From: Clostridia bacterium
GTDB taxonomy: Bacteria; Bacillota_A; Clostridia; Christensenellales; Borkfalkiaceae
Assembly: GCA_017399665.1 (NCBI GenBank)
Contig: JAFQBR010000087.1
Location: 1 to 5,718, forward strand
DNA: 5,718 bases
Reading direction: 5' to 3'
Shown: positions 1 to 4,589 of the stretch, one piece after another
Layout: the number at the start of each line of letters is the position of its first letter
How positions within the stretch are numbered: position 1 is the first letter of the stretch
The notes under the pieces: model-generated
Database searches by the model: none
What the model saw: the letters and a program-made list of their open reading frames with translations, nothing else
Told to the model about the DNA's origin: nothing
Translations under genes and position numbers: made by a program

Positions 1-1
1 A

Positions 2-355
2 CCGTTTGGCTGTACTTTTGACTGCGACGGCGAGCCCCTTTACTTAACATGTTTGGCAAGCGGACTAACCGTTCGCAATTTAGATGAAAAGTGCATTATG
101 GAATGCGAGCTATACTTCTTTGGCGCTTTTGCTAAGTATAGCCAGGCTAACTTTATTTGCGACATGCAAATAGGCGAAGAAAAAAATCAAGATACAAGTG
201 CTATTTCAGTTGTGTTTATTAACAAAGGGGAAGACCTTTGGAGCGTTTGCAAAAAAGCCTGCGCAACGGAAAAGGTAGTGCTTGCCGATAATCCCGATAT
301 AACTTTTCCTGCAAGCGAAGATAAAGCTATTGTCGTTTACAGAAAAATTCAGTAA
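2..355 (+). CDS. Probable SPOCS (DUF3794)/LysM-type protein, C-terminal part only
   Basis: The reading frame is open from base 2 of the window to a TAA at 353-355, so this is the last 117 codons of a gene that begins outside. The C-terminal ~47 residues (about 68-114 of the visible part) look like a degenerate LysM domain: a beta strand, then GEDLWSVCKKA in place of the usual GDTLWxIAK, then an NP motif and a closing hydrophobic strand ending in VVYRKIQ. The region before it (strands around CIMECELYFFGAFAKY) fits the end of a SPOCS/DUF3794 domain, a module of clostridial spore-coat proteins such as SipL. LysM modules bind peptidoglycan or act as protein anchors. The gene stops 24 bp before ispE on the same strand with no terminator between, so the two are probably co-transcribed. 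From memory, DUF3794 genes sit next to ispE in a number of Clostridia. The LysM-like fold is the firmer part; the SPOCS assignment is inference from a fragment. Confidence 0.6.
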   Translation, partial: PFGCTFDCDGEPLYLTCLASGLTVRNLDEKCIMECELYFFGAFAKYSQANFICDMQIGEEKNQDTSAISVVFINKGEDLWSVCKKACATEKVVLADNPDITFPASEDKAIVVYRKIQ

Positions 356-379
356 AAAAATATTTTACCAAGGATAAAT

Positions 380-1243
380 ATGAGAGTTACAAAAAAAGCT
401 TATGCAAAAATAAATCTTTGTTTAAACGTTTCAAGTAAAACGGAAAAGGGATTTCATAACCTTGAAAGTCTTGTTACCACCGTCGATTTATTCGATAAGG
501 TTACCCTTGAAAAGAGAAAAGATAATAAAATCACTTTAAAGGTAACCGGGCATAACAGAGATTATATTTATAACTGCATTCCCGAAAAAGACAACGCTTA
601 CCGCGCAGTAAACGCCTATATGCAGGCAACCGGCTGCACGGGCGCAAATATTTACCTGCAAAAAAATATTCCCACTTCCTCTGGCATGGGTGGATCTTCC
701 ACCTGTGCGTCTGCAGCTCTTTTATGTATGGAAGAGCTTTACCAAAAGAACGCAAATTTACCAGAGCTTGCAAACTCACTTGGTAGCGACACAAGCTATC
801 TGCTTAAAGGTGGTTGGGCTGTTCTTCGCGGTAGGGGGGATATTGTTGAATATTTAAACGTAAATAAAAAAATGCAGTTCGTGGTTGTGTTTTCTGAAGG
901 TGGGGTAGATACCGCAAAATGCTTCCAGCTATTTGACCAAAAACAGGGCGAAAGTGCCGTTAACAGCGATATAGAGGCACTTATTCGCAGTTTATCTGAG
1001 GACGAAATAGCATATAGCGAATGTAAAAACGCCCTTCAAACAAGCGCGTGCGAAATAAATGCCAACGTTAAAAAGGCAATAGATGCTCTTGAACAGTTAT
1101 CCCCAAAGGCTGTGTTTATGACGGGTAGCGGTGCTACCGTTTGCGCTCTTTTTGATTACGAAGGGTTAAACCAATGGGCGGTAACAAAATTAAAAGCGCA
1201 GGGCTTTGACGCAGAGCTTTTAACAACAGTAATTCCTAAATAA
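380..1243 (+). CDS. ispE: 4-diphosphocytidyl-2-C-methyl-D-erythritol kinase (IspE)
   Basis: GHMP-family kinase that phosphorylates the 2-hydroxyl of CDP-methylerythritol with ATP, in the cytosolic MEP (non-mevalonate) pathway to IPP and DMAPP. All family landmarks are present. The N-terminal AYAKINL carries the catalytic Lys10, and GFH at 24-26 gives the cytidine-binding His26. The glycine-rich ATP loop PTSSGMGGSS lies at 98-107, the catalytic Asp137 is in LGSDTSY, and the C-terminal GHMP motif MTGSGATV is at 247-254. At 287 residues it is normal length. The ATP loop reads SGMGGSS where AGLAGGSS is usual, a tolerated variation. The ATG is well supported: AAGGA at 370-374 lies 5 bp upstream and the conserved N-terminus starts immediately. 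It follows the SPOCS/LysM gene by 24 bp and ends in tandem stops TAATAA just before a hairpin terminator, so it is the last gene of its operon. Confidence 0.96.
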   Translation: MRVTKKAYAKINLCLNVSSKTEKGFHNLESLVTTVDLFDKVTLEKRKDNKITLKVTGHNRDYIYNCIPEKDNAYRAVNAYMQATGCTGANIYLQKNIPTSSGMGGSSTCASAALLCMEELYQKNANLPELANSLGSDTSYLLKGGWAVLRGRGDIVEYLNVNKKMQFVVVFSEGGVDTAKCFQLFDQKQGESAVNSDIEALIRSLSEDEIAYSECKNALQTSACEINANVKKAIDALEQLSPKAVFMTGSGATVCALFDYEGLNQWAVTKLKAQGFDAELLTTVIPK

Positions 1244-1257
1244 TAATTTAAAATCAT

Positions 1258-1300
1258 AAAAAAACACACCAACATAATAAAGGTGTGTTTTTTATTTTTT
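1258..1300. terminator. Intrinsic terminator after ispE, potentially bidirectional
   Basis: CACACC (1265-1270) pairs with GGTGTG (1282-1287), extended by six A-T pairs (A1259-1264 with T1288-1293), around an 11-nt AT-rich loop. On the plus strand a T-rich tract continues to 1300. The left A7 tract makes it equally good for leftward transcription, so it could also end the minus-strand membrane-protein gene. It lies 15 bp after the ispE stop. Confidence 0.9.
1293..1300. repeat. 8-bp direct repeat, left copy (candidate target-site duplication)
   Basis: TATTTTTT here is identical to 1394-1401. The two copies abut exactly the GGC and GCC ends of the 93-bp inverted-repeat segment between them. The sequence is low-complexity, so chance identity is possible. 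Confidence 0.5.
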
Positions 1301-1344
1301 GGCAAAGTCACAATAAATACTTGATTTTTAGGATGGTAAACATA

Positions 1345-1362
1345 TTTAAACTAAAGTTTAAA
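1345..1362. repeat. Perfect inverted repeat TTTAAAC-N4-GTTTAAA
   Basis: Two 7-bp arms (1345-1351 and 1356-1362) surround the spacer TAAA, near the middle of the 93-bp candidate element. It could form a small cruciform or hairpin, or bind a protein. There is no T-tract typical of a terminator. Confidence 0.7.
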
Positions 1363-1379
1363 ATATACTAAAATATACT
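1360..1379. repeat. 10-bp perfect tandem repeat, two copies of AAAATATACT
   Basis: AAAATATACT occurs at 1360-1369 and again at 1370-1379 with no gap, just inside the right inverted end of the 93-bp candidate element. The function is unknown; it may be a simple slippage duplication. Confidence 0.8.
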
Positions 1380-1392
1380 TTTGTGACAAAGC

Positions 1393-1815
1393 CTATTTTT
1401 TAAATAATATTCTGTTAATCCATGGTGCAATACTGTAAAATAGGGGGATTGTTAAAAATATAACCCATAGCGGATGCCATATACCGTACGCCATACCAAA
1501 TAAACAGTATAGAAAAGCAACAAGCGCAGGATAGCAAATTATTTCTATCCTTTTGCTTTTAATCGCAGGGAAAAGGGTGTAATAAAGGGGTATTGTAATA
1601 TAAATAGTCCAAGCAATATCAAACCCGTCAAAACAAAACCCCCAAATTGCAAAAATTACGGTTAATACTATTGGGTAGGGCAGACTCATCCAAAAACCAA
1701 TGCCTGTTTTCCTTTCGCTAGTCTTTTCTTCGCCTTGCTTACTTTCGCTTTCTTCTTTGGCGTCTTCAGTAGAAGGTATGTTATTGCTTATATATTCACT
1801 TTGGCTTTCGCTCAC
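1393..1815 (-). CDS. Four-helix membrane protein with internal duplication, partner of the XRE repressor
   Basis: A 140-residue protein with a hydrophilic, Glu/Ser/Lys-rich N-terminal segment (1-38), then four predicted transmembrane helices at about 45-62, 66-84, 92-111 and 115-133, and a basic tail. Residues 47-85 and 95-133 are a gapless tandem repeat with an offset of 48: each has YP, a central Gly, Trp ten residues later, then a TIPL-x-Y motif and a closing Pro and Ile. The start is GTG, overlapping the TGA of the XRE gene as GTGA (1812-1815), with only a weak AAGAAG ribosome site, so translation would depend on coupling. From memory, Firmicutes often encode this type of WHPxW/TIPxYY membrane region as the C-terminal half of an XRE-family protein. 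The frame continues open upstream of the GTG with linker-like residues (EQQVKCEE), so the true N-terminus may be the repressor itself (see findings). The biochemical function is unknown; membrane-tethered signal sensing is an inference. Confidence 0.75.
   Translation of the reverse strand: MSESQSEYISNNIPSTEDAKEESESKQGEEKTSERKTGIGFWMSLPYPIVLTVIFAIWGFCFDGFDIAWTIYITIPLYYTLFPAIKSKRIEIICYPALVAFLYCLFGMAYGIWHPLWVIFLTIPLFYSIAPWINRILFKK
1394..1401. repeat. 8-bp direct repeat, right copy (candidate target-site duplication)
   Basis: TATTTTTT, identical to 1293-1300. This copy encodes the last lysines and the first two bases of the stop codon of the minus-strand membrane-protein gene. Confidence 0.5.
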
Positions 1816-2078
1816 TTCTTCGCATTTAACCTGCTGCTCATTTTCGTTTTTTTCTCTATGTAAGCGCTTGTTAAATCCTTATTTATAAGGTCGTCTATGC
1901 TAACGTTAAAAAATTTAGCAATAGCAATTAAGTTTTCCGTATCAGGGTAAGCTTCGTTTCTTTCCCATTTAGAAACCGCTTGGCGCGAAACCTTTAATCT
2001 ATCTGCAAACTCTTCTTGCGAAATACCTGCGCTTTTTCTTAAATCACTAATATTATCGCCTAAATAAGTAATATCCAT
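1812..2078 (-). CDS. XRE-family helix-turn-helix transcriptional regulator
   Basis: An 88-residue cytoplasmic DNA-binding protein. A complete HTH_3/Cro-CI domain occupies about residues 8-64. ISQEEFADRL is helix 2, and SRQAVSKWER (31-40) is the recognition helix with the classic SRQAVSKWE signature. NEAYPDTENLIAIAKFFNVS and IDDLI follow as the usual helices 4-5. The ATG start is secure: AAGGAG at 2085-2090 lies 6 bp upstream, with a near-consensus promoter beyond it. The C-terminal twelve residues after the A7 run (1847-1853) are strongly basic and use AAG and AGG codons, unlike the rest of the gene, whereas the neighbouring frame reads as an acidic linker into the membrane protein. The gene may therefore be frameshifted or split. 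Autoregulation through the palindromes upstream is likely but inferred; targets are unknown. Confidence 0.88.
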   Translation of the reverse strand: MDITYLGDNISDLRKSAGISQEEFADRLKVSRQAVSKWERNEAYPDTENLIAIAKFFNVSIDDLINKDLTSAYIEKKTKMSSRLNAKK

Positions 2079-2128
2079 CTTGTTCTCCTTGCTGTAAAAT
2101 AATACTATCTTTTATTTTTTACGCTTTA

Positions 2129-2157
2129 AGTATAACATAATAAGGATTGTTTTTCAA
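2129..2157 (-). promoter_or_regulatory. Sigma-A-type promoter for the XRE/membrane-protein genes
   Basis: Read on the minus strand, TTGAAA (2152-2157) is followed by a 17-bp spacer and TATACT (2129-2134). Each hexamer is one or two bases from consensus and the spacing is ideal. Transcription should start near 2121-2123, giving a leader of about 43 nt that contains the AAGGAG ribosome site. Confidence 0.8.
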
Positions 2158-2169
2158 GCAAACTTGCTT
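2156..2169. promoter_or_regulatory. Palindrome AAGCAA-N2-TTGCTT, candidate operator
   Basis: A perfect 6-bp inverted repeat with a 2-bp spacer, overlapping the upstream edge of the -35 box of the leftward promoter. Short palindromes in this position are typical binding sites of XRE repressors, so autoregulation by the 1812-2078 protein is a reasonable inference. Confidence 0.45.
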
Positions 2170-2176
2170 TACAATT

Positions 2177-2195
2177 ATGCAACTACAGGTTGCAT
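2177..2195. promoter_or_regulatory. Palindrome ATGCAAC-N5-GTTGCAT, candidate operator
   Basis: A perfect 7-bp inverted repeat with a 5-bp spacer, centred about 24 bp from the neighbouring AAGCAA/TTGCTT palindrome and sharing its GCAA...TTGC core. It may be a second repressor site upstream of the leftward promoter. It has no T-tract, so it is not a terminator. Confidence 0.45.
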
Positions 2196-2219
2196 TTTAA
2201 CAGCTAATAAACAGCAAAA

Positions 2220-2269
2220 CGCCCCTATAAGTCGATAATCAAGCATTTTTACTAAATAATGATAGGGCG
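2220..2269. repeat. Imperfect hairpin carrying a 12-mer shared with the downstream terminator
   Basis: CGCCCCTAT (2220-2228) pairs with ATAGGGCG (2262-2269) with one bulged C, around a 33-nt loop. CTATAAGTCGAT (2225-2236) is the exact reverse complement of 2633-2644 in the terminator at the far side of the small XRE gene. Read leftward it is followed by only TTTT, so terminator activity would be weak. It may be a decayed relative of that terminator or an insulator upstream of the leftward promoter. Confidence 0.5.
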
Positions 2270-2325
2270 ATCATAAAACCTTTTTTAAACCATTCTTTGT
2301 TGCTTTCTTCAGTTTTTTTCCTTAT

Positions 2326-2344
2326 AGTAAGTTGTAAACTTACT
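2326..2344. promoter_or_regulatory. Palindrome AGTAAGTT-N3-AACTTACT, candidate operator
   Basis: A perfect 8-bp inverted repeat with a 3-bp spacer, ending 27 bp before the -10 box of the small XRE gene. The part AACTTACTGT (2337-2346) recurs as AACTGACTGT (2355-2364), 9 of 10 matching with an 18-bp period, so a second half-site lies between the palindrome and the -10 box. This layout suits binding by an XRE protein; which one is unknown. Confidence 0.5.
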
Positions 2345-2371
2345 GTCAAGTATTAACTGACTGTTTTGAGT

Positions 2372-2377
2372 TATAAT
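2372..2377 (+). promoter_or_regulatory. Consensus -10 box (TATAAT) of the small XRE gene
   Basis: A perfect TATAAT lies six bases before the ATG at 2384. No good -35 hexamer sits at 16-18 bp (17-bp spacing gives AGTATT), which suggests an activator-dependent or tightly regulated promoter. The expected start of transcription coincides with the ATG. Confidence 0.6.
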
Positions 2378-2383
2378 CTAATT

Positions 2384-2590
2384 ATGAAATTTACAGAAAG
2401 ATTTAACGAAGCCCTTATAGCAAGTGGCAAAACACAAGCGCAAATAGCAAAAGAAATAAAGGTATGTAAGCAATGTGTGTCTGATTATAAGGCAGGCAAA
2501 AGCTTTCCATCGCTAGAAACTCTTTATTTAATTTGCCAAAGTCTAGACGTAAGCGCAGACTATTTACTTGGCATTTCAAACGAACTTTAA
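2384..2590 (+). CDS. Small XRE-family helix-turn-helix regulator
   Basis: A 68-residue protein that is essentially one Cro/CI-type DNA-binding domain. KTQAQIAKEI (16-25) is helix 2, CKQCVSDYKAG (28-38) is the recognition helix, and SFPSLETLYLICQSLDVSADYLLG completes helices 4-5 in standard form. There is no effector or dimerisation domain, so it resembles minimal phage-type or stand-alone repressors. I chose ATG 2384 because family members start just before a T/S-x-RF motif as here. An in-frame TTG at 2366 would place the -10 box inside the coding sequence. No Shine-Dalgarno sequence precedes either start, which with the -10 position points to a leaderless mRNA. The recognition helix contains an unusual Cys-x-x-Cys pair. 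It is divergent from the other XRE gene and convergent with mnmG; its targets are unknown. Confidence 0.85.
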   Translation: MKFTERFNEALIASGKTQAQIAKEIKVCKQCVSDYKAGKSFPSLETLYLICQSLDVSADYLLGISNEL

Positions 2591-2620
2591 ACAGTTTTTA
2601 AAACACAAAAATATAAACAA

Positions 2621-2656
2621 AAACCCCTGCTAATCGACTTATAGCAGGGTTTTTTA
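2621..2656. terminator. Bidirectional terminator between the small XRE gene and mnmG
   Basis: CCCTGCTA (2625-2632) pairs perfectly with TAGCAGGG (2642-2649) around a 9-nt loop. T6 follows on the plus strand (2650-2655). On the minus strand the same stem is followed by GTTTTTGTTT. It sits 34 bp after the XRE stop and immediately beyond the mnmG stop, so it serves both convergent genes. Its loop contains the 12-mer ATCGACTTATAG also found inverted at 2225-2236. Confidence 0.9.
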
Positions 2657-2660
2657 TTAA

Positions 2661-4520
2661 TTATTTCTTTAAATATACCATTAATACATGGATGTCTGCA
2701 GGGTTTACGCCAGGTATTCTTCCTGCTTGCCCTAAGTTAAGTGGGCGAACGTAAGAAAGTTTTTGGCGTGCCTCTAATCTTAGCCCTTCAATTGAATTAT
2801 AGTCAATATCTTCGGGTAGTTTCTTTTCTTCAAGTTTTTTAGCGCGCTCTATTTCGCGGTTTTCTTTTTCTAAATAACCGCTGTAACGAATTTCCGTTTC
2901 TGCGCAGTCAAGCAAATCTTCAGATATTCCGTCAAATGCGTTAAATGCTTCGCGTATTTCGCGAATGGGAATGTTTCTTGCAATTAAATCCTTATAAGAA
3001 AGTCCGTTTTGCGGTTTATTTCCGCCGTGTTTTACAACAATTTCGGTAACTTCCTTTGCTGGGTGCGAAAGGCTAAGCTCTTCAAATAGCTTTGCTTTTT
3101 GCTCACATTTATCTGTGAATACTTTGTATCTGTAATCGTCTACAAGCCCAGCTTGTCTGCCTTTTTCGGTAAGTCTAAAATCGGCATTGTCTTGGCGCAA
3201 GAAAATTCTATGCTCTGCGCGCGAGGTCATAATTCTGTAAGGCTCGTCCGTTCCCTTTGTAACAAGGTCGTCAATAAGCACGCCGATATACGCTTCATCT
3301 CTGCGAAGAACTAAAGGTGGCTGGTTACGCATTTTTAGTGAGGCGTTAATACCTGCAATAAGCCCTTGCGCGGCAGCCTCTTCATAACCGCTTGTACCGT
3401 TTAACTGACCTGCGCAGTATAGCCCTGAAATATGCTTATATTCTAGGGTGGGCAATAAGTCCATACTGTCTATGCAGTCATATTCTATGGCATACGCATA
3501 GCGCATTATGTGACAATTTTCTAACCCAGCAATAGTTTTATACATCTCTTCCTGAACGTCTTGCGGAAGGGAAGTAGACATACCCTGAACGTAAATTTCG
3601 TTAGTATCCGCGCCTTCTGGCTCTAGGAAAATTTGGTGGCGCTCTTTATCGGCAAAGCGCTCTACCTTGGTTTCAATAGAAGGGCAGTATCTTGGGCCAG
3701 TTCCAACAATAACGCCGTTATATAATGGCGAGCGGTGCATATTTGCGCGAATAATATCGTGAGTTTTTGTGTTAGTATAGGTCAAATAGCAAGGTGTTTG
3801 CTTTTCGGGCACTCTTTCGGATAGGAAAGAGAATGGGTAAATATTTTGTTCCCCCTCTTGAATTTCGCATTTAGAAAAATCAATAGTTCTTCCGTCAACT
3901 CTAGCCGGCGTACCCGTTTTAAATCTGCGAACCTTAAAACCAAGGTCAATAAGATTTTTAGTTAAGGCGTTTGCAGGGGCAAAGCCGTTTGGCCCTGCGT
4001 TTTGTTGCCATTCGCCAGCTAAAACAGTGCTGTTTAGGTAAACACCTGTGCAAAGTATAACGGCATTTGCCTTTAAAATGTGCCCAAAAGTGTTTTTAAC
4101 GCCTGTAACACAGCCATTTTCTGTTAAAATTTCACTTACTTCGCATTGAATAATAGTTAAATTTGGTGTGTTTTCAAGCACCTGTTTCATTTGTACGTGA
4201 TAATCGTTTTTATCAGTTTGCGCGCGTAAGGACTGAACGGCAGCCCCTTTACCGCGGTTAAGCATGCGAATTTGAAGTAGCGTAGCGTCTGCCACCTTAC
4301 CCATTTCTCCGCCAAGCGCGTCTACTTCACGTACTAAATGCCCCTTTGCCGTTCCGCCAATAGATGGGTTACACGCCATAAAGGCAATACTATCTAAATT
4401 TAAAGTGAGCAAAGCAGTTTTAAAACCGGTGCGCGCCAAAGCAAGACCGGCCTCGCATCCAGCGTGGCCCGCCCCAACAACAATAGCGTCATATTCACCT
4501 TTTACGTAATTATTAAGCAT
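2661..4520 (-). CDS. mnmG: tRNA uridine-5-carboxymethylaminomethyl modification enzyme MnmG (GidA)
   Basis: FAD-dependent subunit that, with the GTPase MnmE, installs the (carboxymethyl)aminomethyl group on U34 of tRNAs reading two-fold degenerate codons, using methylene-tetrahydrofolate, FAD and NADH in the cytosol. At 619 residues it is full length. The Rossmann FAD motif GAGHAG lies at 16-21 and CNPSIGG, with conserved Cys50, at 50-56. The first family signature [15 protein letters not shown] (275-289) contains the catalytic Cys279, and the second, [19 protein letters not shown], is at 375-393. The C-terminal MnmE-binding region has YSGYLEKE and a standard [19 protein letters not shown] ending. 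The ATG at 4520 is preceded by AAAAGGGG with about 7 bp spacing. It follows dnaA by 69 bp on the same strand and ends in a bidirectional terminator. mnmE and rsmG, its usual neighbours in Firmicutes, are not adjacent on the downstream side. Confidence 0.98.
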   Translation of the reverse strand: MLNNYVKGEYDAIVVGAGHAGCEAGLALARTGFKTALLTLNLDSIAFMACNPSIGGTAKGHLVREVDALGGEMGKVADATLLQIRMLNRGKGAAVQSLRAQTDKNDYHVQMKQVLENTPNLTIIQCEVSEILTENGCVTGVKNTFGHILKANAVILCTGVYLNSTVLAGEWQQNAGPNGFAPANALTKNLIDLGFKVRRFKTGTPARVDGRTIDFSKCEIQEGEQNIYPFSFLSERVPEKQTPCYLTYTNTKTHDIIRANMHRSPLYNGVIVGTGPRYCPSIETKVERFADKERHQIFLEPEGADTNEIYVQGMSTSLPQDVQEEMYKTIAGLENCHIMRYAYAIEYDCIDSMDLLPTLEYKHISGLYCAGQLNGTSGYEEAAAQGLIAGINASLKMRNQPPLVLRRDEAYIGVLIDDLVTKGTDEPYRIMTSRAEHRIFLRQDNADFRLTEKGRQAGLVDDYRYKVFTDKCEQKAKLFEELSLSHPAKEVTEIVVKHGGNKPQNGLSYKDLIARNIPIREIREAFNAFDGISEDLLDCAETEIRYSGYLEKENREIERAKKLEEKKLPEDIDYNSIEGLRLEARQKLSYVRPLNLGQAGRIPGVNPADIHVLMVYLKK

Positions 4521-4542
4521 ATTTCTGCCCCTTTTGCCCTTA

Positions 4543-4583
4543 AAATTATCCGCCCCAAACGGAAGCGGAAAATTTGTTTTTTT
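4543..4583 (+). terminator. Hairpin with T-tract in the dnaA-mnmG gap, oriented against both genes
   Basis: AAATT-A-TCCGC (4543-4553) pairs with GCGGA-A-AATTT (4565-4575) with one A-A mismatch and an 11-nt loop. On the plus strand it is followed by GTTTTTTT, a terminator shape that would stop antisense transcripts. On the minus strand no T-tract follows, so dnaA transcripts should read through into mnmG, perhaps with processing at the stem. Confidence 0.45.
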
Positions 4584-4589
4584 AAGTTA

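Larger units (their letters stand above)
1301..1393. mobile_element. Candidate 93-bp miniature inverted-repeat element (non-coding)
   Basis: The left end GGCAAAGTCACAA (1301-1313) and the right end read inward, GGCTTTGTCACAA (1393 back to 1381), agree at 10 of 13 positions; the only differences are a central AAA versus TTT block. Perfect 8-bp direct repeats flank the segment. Inside are a palindrome (1345-1362) and a 10-bp tandem duplication (1360-1379), with no credible ORF. GG-starting ends with 8-bp duplications occur in several IS families (ISL3, IS6 and some IS256 members), but I cannot assign this one. It separates the leftward membrane-protein gene from the terminator. The gene's TAG stop straddles the right boundary, and restoring the uninterrupted sequence would give TAA at the same codon, so insertion here would be harmless. 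A coincidental AT-rich spacer is the alternative. Confidence 0.5.
2079..2383. other. Divergent control region between the two XRE genes
   Basis: This 305-bp gap holds no credible ORF. From left to right it contains the leftward ribosome site and promoter, two palindromes (2156-2169 and 2177-2195), an imperfect hairpin carrying a repeated 12-mer (2220-2269), an unremarkable AT-rich stretch (about 2270-2320), and the palindrome, direct repeats and -10 box of the rightward XRE gene. Confidence 0.8.

Noticed and set aside
53..355. A complete 100-residue gene starting at TTG 53
   Set aside because: The frame is open upstream to the window edge with domain-like sequence, and no ribosome site precedes the TTG, so this is the 3' part of a longer gene.
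531..794. Minus-strand open frame of 87 codons inside ispE
   Set aside because: It lies wholly antisense to a strongly supported gene, has no ribosome site or recognisable motif, and is rich in Arg, Cys and Leu as shadow frames usually are.
1700..1888. Plus-strand open frame of 62 codons opposite the XRE/membrane junction
   Set aside because: Its Ser/Leu-rich translation mirrors the Glu/Ser linker on the coding strand, and I see no start signal or family resemblance.
1393..2078. Toxin-antitoxin module made of the XRE protein and the membrane protein
   Set aside because: The membrane protein has a long acidic linker and four helices with an internal duplication, unlike small membrane toxins. 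The frame evidence favours a fused or split XRE-membrane regulator.
2366..2383. TTG start adding six residues to the small XRE protein
   Set aside because: It has no Shine-Dalgarno sequence, and it would place the perfect TATAAT -10 box within the coding sequence. The ATG at 2384 matches the family N-terminus.
2225..2644. Small transposon carrying the XRE gene between inverted 12-mers
   Set aside because: I see no flanking direct repeat outside the 12-mers, no recombinase, and one copy is integral to a functional terminator. It is kept only as an alternative within a finding.
3099..3314. Plus-strand open frame of 71 codons inside mnmG
   Set aside because: It is antisense to well-conserved MnmG coding sequence, with no independent support.
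4546..4554. DnaA-box-like TTATCCGCC in the dnaA-mnmG gap
   Set aside because: It matches only 7 of 9 positions, is isolated, and is better explained as part of the hairpin stem.
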